Below are positions 28,761-40,754 of a DNA stretch of 64,000 nucleotides, in pieces. Positions within the stretch are counted from its first letter, which is position 1. Each line of letters starts with the position of its first letter. This DNA is from Micromonospora tulbaghiae (GTDB taxonomy: Bacteria > Actinomycetota > Actinomycetes > Mycobacteriales > Micromonosporaceae): positions 248,001 through 312,000 of the forward strand of contig NZ_FMCQ01000004.1 in assembly GCF_900091605.1 (NCBI RefSeq), read 5' to 3'. A program made the translations under genes and the position numbers. The notes below the pieces were generated by a model, which saw only the letters and a list, made by a program, of their open reading frames with translations, made no database searches and was not told where the DNA came from.

Positions 28761-28766
28761 ACTGTA
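28761..28766 (-). promoter_or_regulatory. -10 box of leaderless metF
   Basis: TACAGT on the minus strand fits TANNNT and ends 6 bases before the GTG start codon, consistent with transcription starting at the GTG. Confidence 0.6.
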
Positions 28767-28981
28767 ACCGGGACGGCACGCCGCACCGGGAATCTTCCCA
28801 GCCCGCGAACACCTGCCCGGGCGCGACGTCGTACCCCGGGGGTAGAAAGACGGCAGCGCGGTGGGGCGGCCGACGGCCGTCCCGGGGGCCCGCGCGGGGG
28901 TCGCCACGACGGCGACGCGCCGGCGCCACCACCTGGCCGGGCGTCCGCGTCGCCATCCGCGCCGTCGCCCCGGAGGTTCCG

Positions 28982-30436
28982 ATGATCCCGTCCCCGCCAC
29001 CGGGCCCGCGCCTGCTCGGGCCGCTGCTGGCCGAGTTGCGGGCCGCCCGTGGCTGGAGCCAGCAGCGGATGGCCGCCGAGCTCTGCGCCGCCTCCGGCGT
29101 GCCCACGCTGACGCGGAACGAGGTGTCCCGCTGGGAACGCCAGCTGCGGCTTCCCGGCGACTTCTGGGCGGCCTGGCTGGCAACGGTCCTGGGGGTGCCG
29201 GGCCGGCTGCTCGCCGAAGCCGCCGCCCGCAGCCGCCGGCTGGGCGTGGCGCCCGCGACGGTCGGCCCGGCCGGATCCCGCGCCCGGCTGGCCCTGCTCA
29301 CGCTCGCGTACCGCTGGGCCGCCGACCCGGGCCGCCGCACGCTGGCCGGTCCGTTCGCCGCCGCACCGCCGCCGCTGCCCGGCCGTGGCGGACGGGACGA
29401 CGAGCACCGGCCCGGCCGCCACGACCCGCGCCGGCCCGCCGCGGACGAGCCCTGGTCGCTCGGCGTCCACGTCCCGCGCGGTCCGGACGACGATCCCGCC
29501 GGCGGCGGGACCGGTCGTGGTCACCCGGCGGACGGGGTGGCGCTCGACACGCTGCGGCGCTGGGACGACCTGCTCGGCGGCGGCGACCTCGCCGGGCACG
29601 GCGCCCGCCGGCTGCGGCGGGTCGTCCGCGGCTACCGGCGCGCCGGGCCCACCGGCCGGCGCGCGATGCTGCCCACGCTCGCCGAGTCGGCGCAGCTCGC
29701 CGGCTGGCTGGCCGCCGACGCGGGCGACCTCGGCGGAGGCCTGGTCGCGTACCGGCTGGCCCTGCGGGCGGCGGTGGCCGCCGGGCAGCCGCCGCTGGCC
29801 GGGCACGTGCTCGCGTCGGCCAGTCACCTGCTGGCCGACGCCGGCGACCCGGCCGGCGCGCTGGTCCTGGCCCGGATCGGGTACGCGGCCGGCCGCGCCG
29901 GCTCTTCGCCCGGCCTGCGGGCGCTGCTGCTGCACCGGGTGGCGCTCGCAGCCGCGCTCGCCGGGCGTCCCCGCGCCGCCGGGCAGGCGCTGGCCGGGGC
30001 GGACCGGGCCGGCACGCCGGAGCCCGGCCGGGAGCCGCCCTGGCTCTACTGGCTCGACGCGGACGAACTGGCGGCGATGACCGGGCGCACGCTCGTTGCG
30101 CTGGGCCGCCCGGCCGCCGCCGTGCCGCTGCTGACACCTGTGGCCGGCGCGCGGGGCCGCCCGCGCCGGTCGGCCGTGTACGGCGGCTGGCTGGCCCGCG
30201 GGCACCTGGGCCTCGGCGCGGTGCCCGAGGCGTGCGCGGTGGCCGGCGAGGCGCTGCTCGACGCGGTCCGGTCCGGTTCGCCCCGGGCTGTCGGCCAGCT
30301 CACCGCGTTCCGCCGCGGCCTGGCCTACGCTCCGCCCGGTCCGGCCACCCGCGGGTACGCGCGAGCGCTCACCGCGGCCCGCCCGTACCTGCCGTCCGGT
30401 GTGCCGCGCCACCTGCGCGACCGTCCGTCCCGGTGA
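28982..30436 (+). CDS. XRE-type helix-turn-helix regulator with long helical C terminus
   Basis: This 484-residue protein has an N-terminal Cro/CI-type DNA-binding domain (residues about 12-65: LLAELRAARGWSQQRMAAEL then NEVSRWERQLRLP). A disordered Pro/Arg/Asp-rich stretch (residues 125-185) follows, and then an Ala-rich array of helical hairpins resembling TPR repeats to the end. ATG 28982 is preceded by GGAGG. Such proteins are probable transcription factors whose repeat region senses a partner. It separates metF from the polyprenyl synthase gene and has no clear counterpart in the mycobacterial order. Confidence 0.82.
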   Translation: MIPSPPPGPRLLGPLLAELRAARGWSQQRMAAELCAASGVPTLTRNEVSRWERQLRLPGDFWAAWLATVLGVPGRLLAEAAARSRRLGVAPATVGPAGSRARLALLTLAYRWAADPGRRTLAGPFAAAPPPLPGRGGRDDEHRPGRHDPRRPAADEPWSLGVHVPRGPDDDPAGGGTGRGHPADGVALDTLRRWDDLLGGGDLAGHGARRLRRVVRGYRRAGPTGRRAMLPTLAESAQLAGWLAADAGDLGGGLVAYRLALRAAVAAGQPPLAGHVLASASHLLADAGDPAGALVLARIGYAAGRAGSSPGLRALLLHRVALAAALAGRPRAAGQALAGADRAGTPEPGREPPWLYWLDADELAAMTGRTLVALGRPAAAVPLLTPVAGARGRPRRSAVYGGWLARGHLGLGAVPEACAVAGEALLDAVRSGSPRAVGQLTAFRRGLAYAPPGPATRGYARALTAARPYLPSGVPRHLRDRPSR

Positions 30437-30487
30437 GCCACAAGGCACGCCGGGACGCCGGGCACGACGAGACCGGGCGCGAACCGC

Positions 30488-30493
30488 TAGCGT
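30488..30493 (+). promoter_or_regulatory. -10 box of leaderless polyprenyl synthase gene
   Basis: TAGCGT fits TANNNT and lies 6 bases before the GTG at 30500, so transcription probably starts at the start codon. Confidence 0.55.
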
Positions 30494-30499
30494 CGTGGC

Positions 30500-31582
30500 G
30501 TGACCCACGCTGCTCCCGTTTCCCCCGTCGACCGCGCCGGCCTGCGCCAGCGGATCGACAAGGCGCTCACCGAGTTCCTCGCCGGCCAGCGCGGCTGGCT
30601 GACCGCCGTCGACGACGGCCTGCTGCCCGTCGCCGAGGCGATCGAGGCGTTCGTGCTGGGCGGCGGCAAGCGGCTGCGCCCGGCGTTCGGCTACTGGGGT
30701 TACCGGGGCGCCGGCGGGGTCGACTCCGACCAGGTCGTCGCCACCCTGGCGGCGCTGGAGTTCGTGCAGGCCAGCGCGCTGATCCACGACGACCTGATGG
30801 ACCGGTCGGACACCCGGCGCGGCGAGCCGGCGATGCACAGGCGGTTCGCCGCCCGGCACCGCGCGGCCGGCTGGGGCGGCGACGCGGGCTCCTTCGGCGA
30901 CGCCGCGGCGATCCTGCTGGGCGACCTGTGCCTGGTCTGGTCGGACGAGCTGCTGCACTCCTCCGGCCTGCCGCCGGCCACCGTGGCCCGGGCCCGGCCG
31001 GTCTTCGACGAGATGCGCACCGAGGTGACCGTCGGGCAGTACCTGGACGTGCTGACCCAGGCCACCGGGGACACCTCCCTGGACCGGGCCGCGAAGGTGG
31101 CCCGGTACAAGTCGGCGAAGTACACGGTCGAGCGCCCACTGCTGCTCGGCGCAGCGCTGGCCGGCGCGCCGCCCGAGGTGCACGCCGCGTACTCGGCCTA
31201 CGGGCTGCCGCTGGGTGAGGCGTTCCAGCTCCGCGACGACGTGCTGGGGGTGTTCGGCGACCCGGAGCGCACCGGCAAGCCGGCCGGCGACGACCTGCGC
31301 GAGGGCAAGCGGACGTACCTGGTGGCGGCGGCGCTGGAGACGCTCGACCCGGCCGGCCGGGAGGCGCTGCTGGCCGGGCTCGGCGTACCGGACCTGGACG
31401 CGGCCGGCGTGGACCGGCTGCGCGATCTGATCACCACCAGCGGCGCCCTGGATCGGGCCGAGCGGCACATCGCCGCGCTCACCGAGAGCGCCCTGGCCGC
31501 GCTCACCGCTGTCGACCTGGACACCGAGGCCCGCCAGGCCCTGGTCGACCTGGCCATAGCCGCCACTCGCCGCCCCGCCTGA
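30500..31582 (+). CDS. Polyprenyl diphosphate synthase (geranylgeranyl-type, IdsA-like)
   Basis: This 360-residue trans-isoprenyl diphosphate synthase condenses IPP with allylic diphosphates. The first aspartate-rich motif is in LIHDDLMDRSDTRRGEP and the second in FQLRDDVLGVFGDPERTGKP; GGGKRLRPAF at about residue 54 binds IPP. Chain length cannot be read with certainty; a C20 product is usual for this group. It matches idsA2 (Rv2173) in gene order and could also supply precursor to the carotenoid pathway whose tail-modifying genes lie 3 kb upstream. Confidence 0.93.
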   Translation: MTHAAPVSPVDRAGLRQRIDKALTEFLAGQRGWLTAVDDGLLPVAEAIEAFVLGGGKRLRPAFGYWGYRGAGGVDSDQVVATLAALEFVQASALIHDDLMDRSDTRRGEPAMHRRFAARHRAAGWGGDAGSFGDAAAILLGDLCLVWSDELLHSSGLPPATVARARPVFDEMRTEVTVGQYLDVLTQATGDTSLDRAAKVARYKSAKYTVERPLLLGAALAGAPPEVHAAYSAYGLPLGEAFQLRDDVLGVFGDPERTGKPAGDDLREGKRTYLVAAALETLDPAGREALLAGLGVPDLDAAGVDRLRDLITTSGALDRAERHIAALTESALAALTAVDLDTEARQALVDLAIAATRRPA

Positions 31583-31606
31583 CCGCCCGTCACCCTTGGG
31601 GGCGTC

Positions 31607-31661
31607 GATCATGAAGTTGGCGGCGTAGTCGATCTCCGATCGTGCCGCCAACTTCATGATC
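31607..31661. repeat. Intergenic palindrome family D
   Basis: A perfect 18-bp inverted repeat, GATCATGAAGTTGGCGGC at 31607-31624 and its complement at 31644-31661, with an inner CGATC/GATCG stem around a 3-nt loop. It lies between the convergent polyprenyl synthase and Rv2175c-like genes. Confidence 0.9.
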
Positions 31662-31697
31662 AGCGGGCTCAGGGATGGGGTGGGCGGGGTTAGGGCG

Positions 31698-32078
31698 CTA
31701 GAAGGCGACGGCCTGGGCTCGGCGTTTGACCTCTCGGGCCAGGTCGCCGCCGAGGGCCACGGCGGGGGTACCGGGAAGACTGGGGTCCTCCCGGTAGAGC
31801 CAGCGCAGCGCCTCCTCGTCGTCGTACCCGGCGTCGGCGAGCAGGTTTAGCACGCCGGGCAGGTGCTTGAGCACGGTGTGGTTGGCCACCAGGTCGGCCG
31901 GGATCCGGCGGACGCCGTCGCGGCGCACCGCGATCAGCTCACGGTCACGGATCATCTGGTGCACCTTGCTGATCGACAGGTCCAGGTGCTCGGCCACGTC
32001 GGGCAGCGTCAGCCAGCCGGCCGGGTCGGCCGGTCCGGCCAGGTCGGGGCCGGTCTCGGCGGGTACGGAATCGGTCAC
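31698..32078 (-). CDS. Rv2175c-like winged helix DNA-binding protein
   Basis: This 126-residue protein has a helix-turn-helix near residues 20-60 (WLTLPDVAEHLDLSISKVHQ then RDRELIAVRRDGVRRIPADL) and a helical C-terminal half (LKHLPGVLNLLADAGYDDEEALRWLYRED). Rv2175c of M. tuberculosis is a DNA-binding substrate of the kinase PknL, whose homologue is the divergent neighbour here. The N terminus is Thr/Ser-poor but acidic. I chose GTG 32078; the frame continues upstream without resemblance. Phosphoregulation by the adjacent kinase is inferred from the mycobacterial pair. Confidence 0.88.
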   Translation of the reverse strand: MTDSVPAETGPDLAGPADPAGWLTLPDVAEHLDLSISKVHQMIRDRELIAVRRDGVRRIPADLVANHTVLKHLPGVLNLLADAGYDDEEALRWLYREDPSLPGTPAVALGGDLAREVKRRAQAVAF

Positions 32079-32206
32079 CCGACCACCCTGCCACGTGCCC
32101 GCCGGAGCCGGTGCACGGCACCCCGTACCGCCGCCCGGAGCGCGGCGGTCCCCCCGTGTCGCAACCCGGCGGTAGCATCCTGTTCTACCTTCATCCTTCC
32201 GACACA

Positions 32207-32212
32207 TAGACT
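32207..32212 (+). promoter_or_regulatory. -10 box of pknL-like gene
   Basis: TAGACT fits TANNNT and ends 8 bases before the ATG at 32221, suggesting a leaderless or nearly leaderless transcript. It shares a 142-base divergent region with the Rv2175c-like gene. Confidence 0.5.
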
Positions 32213-32220
32213 GCCTGCCG

Positions 32221-34203
32221 ATGGACACACAGGTCGCCGACACGTTGCTGGGCTCGCTGATCGAGGGGCGCTACCGCATTCGCGGGCGCGTCGCCCGAGG
32301 CGGCATGGCGACCGTGTACACCGCCACCGACGAGCGCCTGGAGCGCACCGTGGCGGTCAAGATCATTCACCCGACCCAGGCGCCGCAGGCCAAGGCCCGG
32401 ATGGCCGGCTTCGTCGAACGCTTCACCGACGAGGCCAAGACGATCGCCCGGCTCACCCACCCGAACGTGGTGGCGGTCTACGACCAGGGCATCCACGCCG
32501 GCCTGCCGTACCTGGTGATGGAGTACGTCCGCGGCCGCACGCTGCGCGACGTGCTCGCCGAGCGCCGCCGGCTGAACCCGGACGAGGCGCTCGCGATCAC
32601 CGAGCAGGTGCTCGCCGCGCTCGCCGCCGCGCACCGGGCCGGCCTGGTGCACCGCGACGTCAAGCCGGAGAACGTGCTGGTCGCCGAGGTGCCCACCGGC
32701 GGCAGCCGCAACCTGGTCGACAGCGTGGTCAAGGTGGCCGACTTCGGGCTGGCCCGGGCCGTCGAGGCCAGCGCCGAGGACGAGAACGGCAACCAGCTCA
32801 TGGCGACGGTGGCGTACGTGGCGCCGGAGCTGGTCACCCAGGGCCACGCCGATCCGCGCACCGACGTCTACTCGGCCGGCATCGTGCTGTTCGAGATGCT
32901 CACCGGCCGGGTGCCCTACGACGGCGACCGTCCGGTGGAGGTCGCGTGGCAGCACGTCGACCGGGACGTACCGGCGCCGTCGACGCTGGTGCCGACGCTA
33001 CCGCCGGCTCTCGACGCGCTCGTCGCGCGGGCCACCCGGCGCGATCCGGCCGGCCGCCCGGCCGACGCCGCGGCAATGCTGGGCGAGGTGCAGGCGGCCC
33101 GCGAGGAACTGGGCAACCCGCACGCGCACACCACCGTGCTGCCGCAGCTCAGCGACGACACCGCGGTCCTGAGCCAGCCGACCCAGATGGTGGCCGCGCT
33201 CCAGCCGGTCGAGCGCCCGTCGTGGGCCCGGCTGCCCGAGAGCGGCGCCGCGCCGCGCCCGCACCGGCGCCGCGCCGTCGAGGACGACCCGGGTACCGGG
33301 TTCGCCGCCCTGCGTACGCGGATCATGGGCTCGCCGCGCGGACGGCTTGCCGTCGCCGCGGCGGTCGTGGTGCTCGGCCTGGTCGCCGCGGTGGGTGGCT
33401 GGTGGTTCGGCGTGGGCCGCTACACGGTCGCGCCGCAGATGGTGAGCCTGACCAAGGCCGACGCGGAGGCGCGGGCCCAGCGCGGCGGCTTCACGCTGAA
33501 GTACGCCACCCCGCGCCACGACGAGCAGGTCCCCAAGGACACGGTGCTCGGGCAGTCTCCCGGCTCGGCCGCACGGATCGTCAAGGGCGGCACGATCACG
33601 CTGACCCTGTCGCTCGGTCCGGAGCGGCTGCCGGTGCCGGACGTGGTGGGCCAGGACTACGCGCTGGCCCAGGCCGAGCTGGAGGGCGCCAACCTGGTCG
33701 TGGCCAAGGGCTCCTCCCGGTACGACGACACGCTGCCCGCGGGTGTGGTGCTGGCCACCGACCCGAAGGTGGGCACAGTGGTCAAGCCCGGGGCGAAGGT
33801 GACGGTGATCCTCAGCAAGGGCCGCGCCCCGGTGACGGTGCCCAACCTGGTCGGCAAGAGCCTCACCGAGGCGCGCACCATCCTCGCGCAGCTCGGGCTG
33901 AAGCCGGTGGAGAACGTCAAGGACTCCGACAAGCCGAAGGACGAGATCCTCGGCCAGAGCCCGGCCGACGGCACCGGCGTGGAGAAGGGCGCCCAGGTCA
34001 AGCTGGAGATCAGCAAGGGCCCGCCGCAGGTGGCCGTCCCCCGGGTGATCGACATGCCCTGCCAGCAGGCCAAGCAGACGCTGGAGAGCCAGGGCTTCCC
34101 GGTCAACATCCAGCTCAACCCGAACGGCATCGCCCGGCTGCAGAACCCGGCCGAGAACACGCCTGTGCCGCCGGGTACGACGGTCACGGTGACGTGCCTG
34201 TGA
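32221..34203 (+). CDS. pknL: PknL-like Ser/Thr protein kinase with PASTA domains
   Basis: This 660-residue membrane kinase has an N-terminal Hanks-type catalytic domain (ARGGMATVY loop, Lys47, HRD with Asp146, DFG at 174-176, APE at 201-203), a linker with Thr/Gln-rich sequence, one membrane segment at about 375-396, and an extracytoplasmic array of about four PASTA repeats (residues 403-660) ending in Cys-Leu. PASTA modules bind muropeptides or lipid II in related kinases, so it probably couples cell-wall state to phosphorylation. M. tuberculosis PknL, its positional counterpart, lacks PASTA domains. The stop overlaps the GTG of nfo. Confidence 0.93.
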   Translation: MDTQVADTLLGSLIEGRYRIRGRVARGGMATVYTATDERLERTVAVKIIHPTQAPQAKARMAGFVERFTDEAKTIARLTHPNVVAVYDQGIHAGLPYLVMEYVRGRTLRDVLAERRRLNPDEALAITEQVLAALAAAHRAGLVHRDVKPENVLVAEVPTGGSRNLVDSVVKVADFGLARAVEASAEDENGNQLMATVAYVAPELVTQGHADPRTDVYSAGIVLFEMLTGRVPYDGDRPVEVAWQHVDRDVPAPSTLVPTLPPALDALVARATRRDPAGRPADAAAMLGEVQAAREELGNPHAHTTVLPQLSDDTAVLSQPTQMVAALQPVERPSWARLPESGAAPRPHRRRAVEDDPGTGFAALRTRIMGSPRGRLAVAAAVVVLGLVAAVGGWWFGVGRYTVAPQMVSLTKADAEARAQRGGFTLKYATPRHDEQVPKDTVLGQSPGSAARIVKGGTITLTLSLGPERLPVPDVVGQDYALAQAELEGANLVVAKGSSRYDDTLPAGVVLATDPKVGTVVKPGAKVTVILSKGRAPVTVPNLVGKSLTEARTILAQLGLKPVENVKDSDKPKDEILGQSPADGTGVEKGAQVKLEISKGPPQVAVPRVIDMPCQQAKQTLESQGFPVNIQLNPNGIARLQNPAENTPVPPGTTVTVTCL

Positions 34204-35069
34204 ACGCGTGTGACGGGCGCCGGCGGGTGGGGTCGCACACCCCCACCTCCGGCGGCCTGGCCCGGGCGGCCCTGCCGTACGCGGACGCGGCCGAGTCCGA
34301 GGTGATGCAGGTCTACGTCTCGAACTCGCGTGGCTGGGCGCTGCCGGCCGGTGACCCGGCGCAGGACGCGTTGTTCCGCGACGGGTGCGGCGAGCGCGGG
34401 CTGCCCGTGTTCATCCACGCGTCGCTGCTGGTCAACCTCGGCTCCCCCACGCCGGCGACGGTGACCCGGTCGGCGGAGACGCTGGCCCACGCGCTGCGGC
34501 GGGGCCGGGCGATCGGCGCAGAGGGCGTGGTGTTCCACGCCGGCAGCTCGGTCGACGCCGGCCACGACGAGGCGGCCCTGCGGCAGGTCCGGGAGGCGCT
34601 GCTGCCGCTGCTCGACGAGATCGCGGCCACCGGCGGGCCGATGCTGCTGGTGGAACCGAGCGCCGGAGGCGGCCGGTCACTGGCGTCCCGGGTCGAGCAC
34701 CTCGGCCCCTACCTGGACGCCGTCGACCGGCACCCGATGCTCGGGGTCTGCTTCGACACCTGTCACGCCTGGGCGGCCGGTCACGACCTGGCCGCCGAGG
34801 GCGGCATGACCGCCACGCTCGACACGCTGGTCGCCACCGTGGGTGCGGACCGGCTTCGGCTGGTGCACGCGAACGACTCGAAGGACCTGTGCGGCTCCAC
34901 GCGGGACCGGCACGAGAACATCGGCAAGGGCAGCATCGGCGAGCCCGCGTTCGCCGAGCTGATGCGCCACCCGGCGACCGCTGGGGTGCCCGTGCTGGTG
35001 GAGACCCCCACGGAGAAGCACATCGGCCACGCCGCCGACATAGCCACCCTGAAGCGCCTCCACCCCTGA
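34200..35069 (+). CDS. nfo: Endonuclease IV (AP endonuclease)
   Basis: This 289-residue TIM-barrel enzyme cuts DNA at abasic sites in base excision repair. Metal ligands are visible in EGVVFHAGSS, MLLVEPSAGG, CFDTCHAWAAG, LVHANDSKD, STRDRHENIGKGSIG and VLVETPTE, which together form the three-zinc site. GTG 34200 overlaps the kinase stop (GTGA), giving a 289-residue product that begins VNACDGRRRVGSHTPTSGG; the GSH motif is the usual family start. Coupling to a membrane kinase gene is unusual. Confidence 0.93.
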   Translation: MNACDGRRRVGSHTPTSGGLARAALPYADAAESEVMQVYVSNSRGWALPAGDPAQDALFRDGCGERGLPVFIHASLLVNLGSPTPATVTRSAETLAHALRRGRAIGAEGVVFHAGSSVDAGHDEAALRQVREALLPLLDEIAATGGPMLLVEPSAGGGRSLASRVEHLGPYLDAVDRHPMLGVCFDTCHAWAAGHDLAAEGGMTATLDTLVATVGADRLRLVHANDSKDLCGSTRDRHENIGKGSIGEPAFAELMRHPATAGVPVLVETPTEKHIGHAADIATLKRLHP

Positions 35070-35107
35070 GGGTCCGCTCCCGCCCTGTCCCTCCCCCGCG
35101 TCACTCC

Positions 35108-35168
35108 GGTGATCAAGGAGTTCGTGTCCCGCTCCGGCGCGGATTCGGACACGAACTCCTTGATCACC
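35108..35168. repeat. Intergenic palindrome family A, copy 2
   Basis: Perfect 22-bp inverted repeat: arms at 35108-35129 and 35147-35168, starting GGTGATCAAGGAGTTCGTG, 17-nt spacer. Compared with copy 1 at 9859-9915 the T-A pair at arm position 14 of the shared core is a C-G pair on both sides, that is, a compensatory change. It sits between the convergent nfo and threonine aldolase genes. Confidence 0.92.
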
Positions 35169-35199
35169 GTCGACTCGGGCGGGGTGCGGGCGGGGTGGG

Positions 35200-37711
<2,512 letters not shown>

Positions 37712-38242
37712 TCACTGGGAGGACACCGGCGAGGGCGCCATCGCCGGCGGCGCCGGCTCCGCCGGGTCGGCGGTCGGCTCGACCGCGCGCTCGCCGGGCG
37801 CCTCGCCGGAGATGCACCAGTCCGCGCCGTTGCGGGTGACGGTGAACAGCAGCGACCGGGCGGCCTTGCGCGAGCCGGCGGCAACCGTGATCGAGGCGCT
37901 GACCTCCTGGCCGTTCGGGCCGGAGCGGACCTCGGTGATCGTCGCCTCGGGCACCGTGAAGTGGTCGGCGAAGTCGCCGTTCGGGCCGGTGGCGGCGGAG
38001 TCGAAGGCGGCGTGCATGGGCGCGCAGAGCTGGCTGCGGCCGGCGGCGGCGTCGCGGGCGGTCAGCGCGTCCAGGTACGCCTGCACGCGTTCCCGGCTCT
38101 TGGCCGCCGCCTCCTCGGCCGGCGCCTTCCCGCTGGGCGGGGTGTCGCCGCCCTGGCCGCCCGAGCCGCAGGCGGCCAGAGCCGCCGGCAGGAGCGCGAG
38201 GAGGGCGAGCCCGGCGAACCGGTCCCGGTGGCTGCGACCCAT
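37712..38242 (-). CDS. Secreted lipoprotein of unknown function
   Basis: This 176-residue protein has a basic start MGRSHRDRFAG, a hydrophobic stretch and the lipobox LAAC at residues about 21-24, so it should be lipid-anchored on the outer face of the membrane. The mature part has a helix with AKSRERVQAYLDALTARDAA, then beta-rich sequence and a Pro/Ala tail; it resembles small NTF2-like secreted domains, but I cannot name a family. The ATG at 38242 has GGGAGGACAG upstream. It is downstream of nothing on its strand except the chitinase terminator. Confidence 0.8.
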   Translation of the reverse strand: MGRSHRDRFAGLALLALLPAALAACGSGGQGGDTPPSGKAPAEEAAAKSRERVQAYLDALTARDAAAGRSQLCAPMHAAFDSAATGPNGDFADHFTVPEATITEVRSGPNGQEVSASITVAAGSRKAARSLLFTVTRNGADWCISGEAPGERAVEPTADPAEPAPPAMAPSPVSSQ

Positions 38243-38356
38243 CTGTCCTCCCGTCGCGTGGACTCGTCGAGCGGCGAGTGTGCCACATCCGGCCCGAGCG
38301 GCCGGGTGACTCCCCATCCTGACCCGGATCGGCGCACTCGGCCAGGACGGCACGCG

Positions 38357-38389
38357 GGCGGGGAGGGGCCGGTACGGCCCCTCCCCGCC
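38357..38389 (-). terminator. Terminator of the chitinase gene
   Basis: A perfect 14-bp stem GGCGGGGAGGGGCC and complement with a 5-nt loop begins 26 bases after the chitinase stop on the minus strand. Confidence 0.75.
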
Positions 38390-38415
38390 GGGTGGGTGGT
38401 GCGTCGGCCCTCGGC

Positions 38416-40050
<1,635 letters not shown>

Positions 40051-40068
40051 ACGGCGTCCCTCCAATAG

Positions 40069-40085
40069 TTAGGAAACTTTCCAAA
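40069..40085. promoter_or_regulatory. Operator-like palindrome upstream of the chitinase gene
   Basis: TTAGGAAACTTTCCAAA is an imperfect palindrome (7 of 8 pairs around a central C) located 19 bases before the chitinase ATG in a locally AT-rich stretch. The position suggests repressor binding over the promoter or early leader. The binding protein is unknown; a sugar-responsive ROK or LacI type regulator is a guess. Confidence 0.6.
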
Positions 40086-40181
40086 TTGATTGCTGAGACG
40101 CTACTCACGCCGTCACCACTTCGTCAAGTTGTAGATGCGTCGATTTCACGGGTGACGCGGGACGGTGGGTGCGAGGGCCCG

Positions 40182-40187
40182 TAGCCT
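40182..40187 (+). promoter_or_regulatory. -10 box of leaderless glutathione peroxidase gene
   Basis: TAGCCT fits TANNNT and ends 6 bases before the ATG at 40194. Confidence 0.55.
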
Positions 40188-40193
40188 CGTCCC

Positions 40194-40682
40194 ATGACCG
40201 TTTTCGACGTCCAGATCGACGCCCTCACCGGCGGCCCGGCCGACCTCGGCCGCTACCGCGGCCGCGCCCTGCTCGTGGTCAATGTGGCCTCCCGCTGCGG
40301 CCTCACCCCGCAGTACGCGGGCCTTCAGGAACTCGCCGACACGTACGCCGGACGCGGGCTGACGGTGCTCGGGGTTCCGTGCAACCAGTTCGCCGGCCAG
40401 GAGCCGGGCAGCGCCGCCGAGATCGAGGAGTTCTGCCAGGTCAACTACGGCGTGACGTTCCCGCTGACGGAGAAGGTCGACGTCAACGGGCCCGACCGGC
40501 ACCCGCTCTACGCGGAGCTGGTGTCCACGCCGGACGCCGAGGGGCACACCGGCGACGTGCGCTGGAACTTCGAGAAGTTCCTCGTCGCGCCGGACGGCAC
40601 GGTGGCCGCGCGGTTCGGCCCGCAGGTCACGCCCGAGGACCCCGAGCTGCGCGTGGCGATCGAAAAGGTCCTCCCGGCCTGA
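40194..40682 (+). CDS. Glutathione peroxidase family thiol peroxidase
   Basis: This 162-residue peroxidase reduces hydroperoxides. The peroxidatic Cys35 lies in NVASRCGLTPQY, with the resolving-region GVPCNQFAGQEPG and the catalytic Trp in VRWNFEKFLV. A cysteine replaces selenocysteine. Actinobacteria use mycothiol and thioredoxin rather than glutathione, so thioredoxin is the more likely electron donor. The coding region ends 73 bases before the convergent SGNH esterase gene. Confidence 0.94.
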   Translation: MTVFDVQIDALTGGPADLGRYRGRALLVVNVASRCGLTPQYAGLQELADTYAGRGLTVLGVPCNQFAGQEPGSAAEIEEFCQVNYGVTFPLTEKVDVNGPDRHPLYAELVSTPDAEGHTGDVRWNFEKFLVAPDGTVAARFGPQVTPEDPELRVAIEKVLPA

Positions 40683-40710
40683 CGGACGCACCCGTCGCCG
40701 GGCACGGCGA

Positions 40711-40741
40711 AGCGGCACGCCCCCATGGGAGGCGTGCCGCT
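40711..40741. terminator. Bidirectional terminator hairpin
   Basis: A perfect 11-bp stem AGCGGCACGCC and complement with a 9-nt loop lies between the convergent peroxidase and SGNH esterase genes. Confidence 0.75.
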
Positions 40742-40754
40742 GCCGCGGACCGGG

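Noticed and set aside
28697..31657. Minus-strand open frame of 986 codons
   Set aside because: Antisense to the XRE regulator and polyprenyl synthase genes, both of which have clear motifs on the plus strand.
31863..34199. Long frame fused upstream of nfo
   Set aside because: It overlaps the kinase gene in another phase and is Arg/Gly-rich; endonuclease IV starts at 34200 by GTGA overlap.
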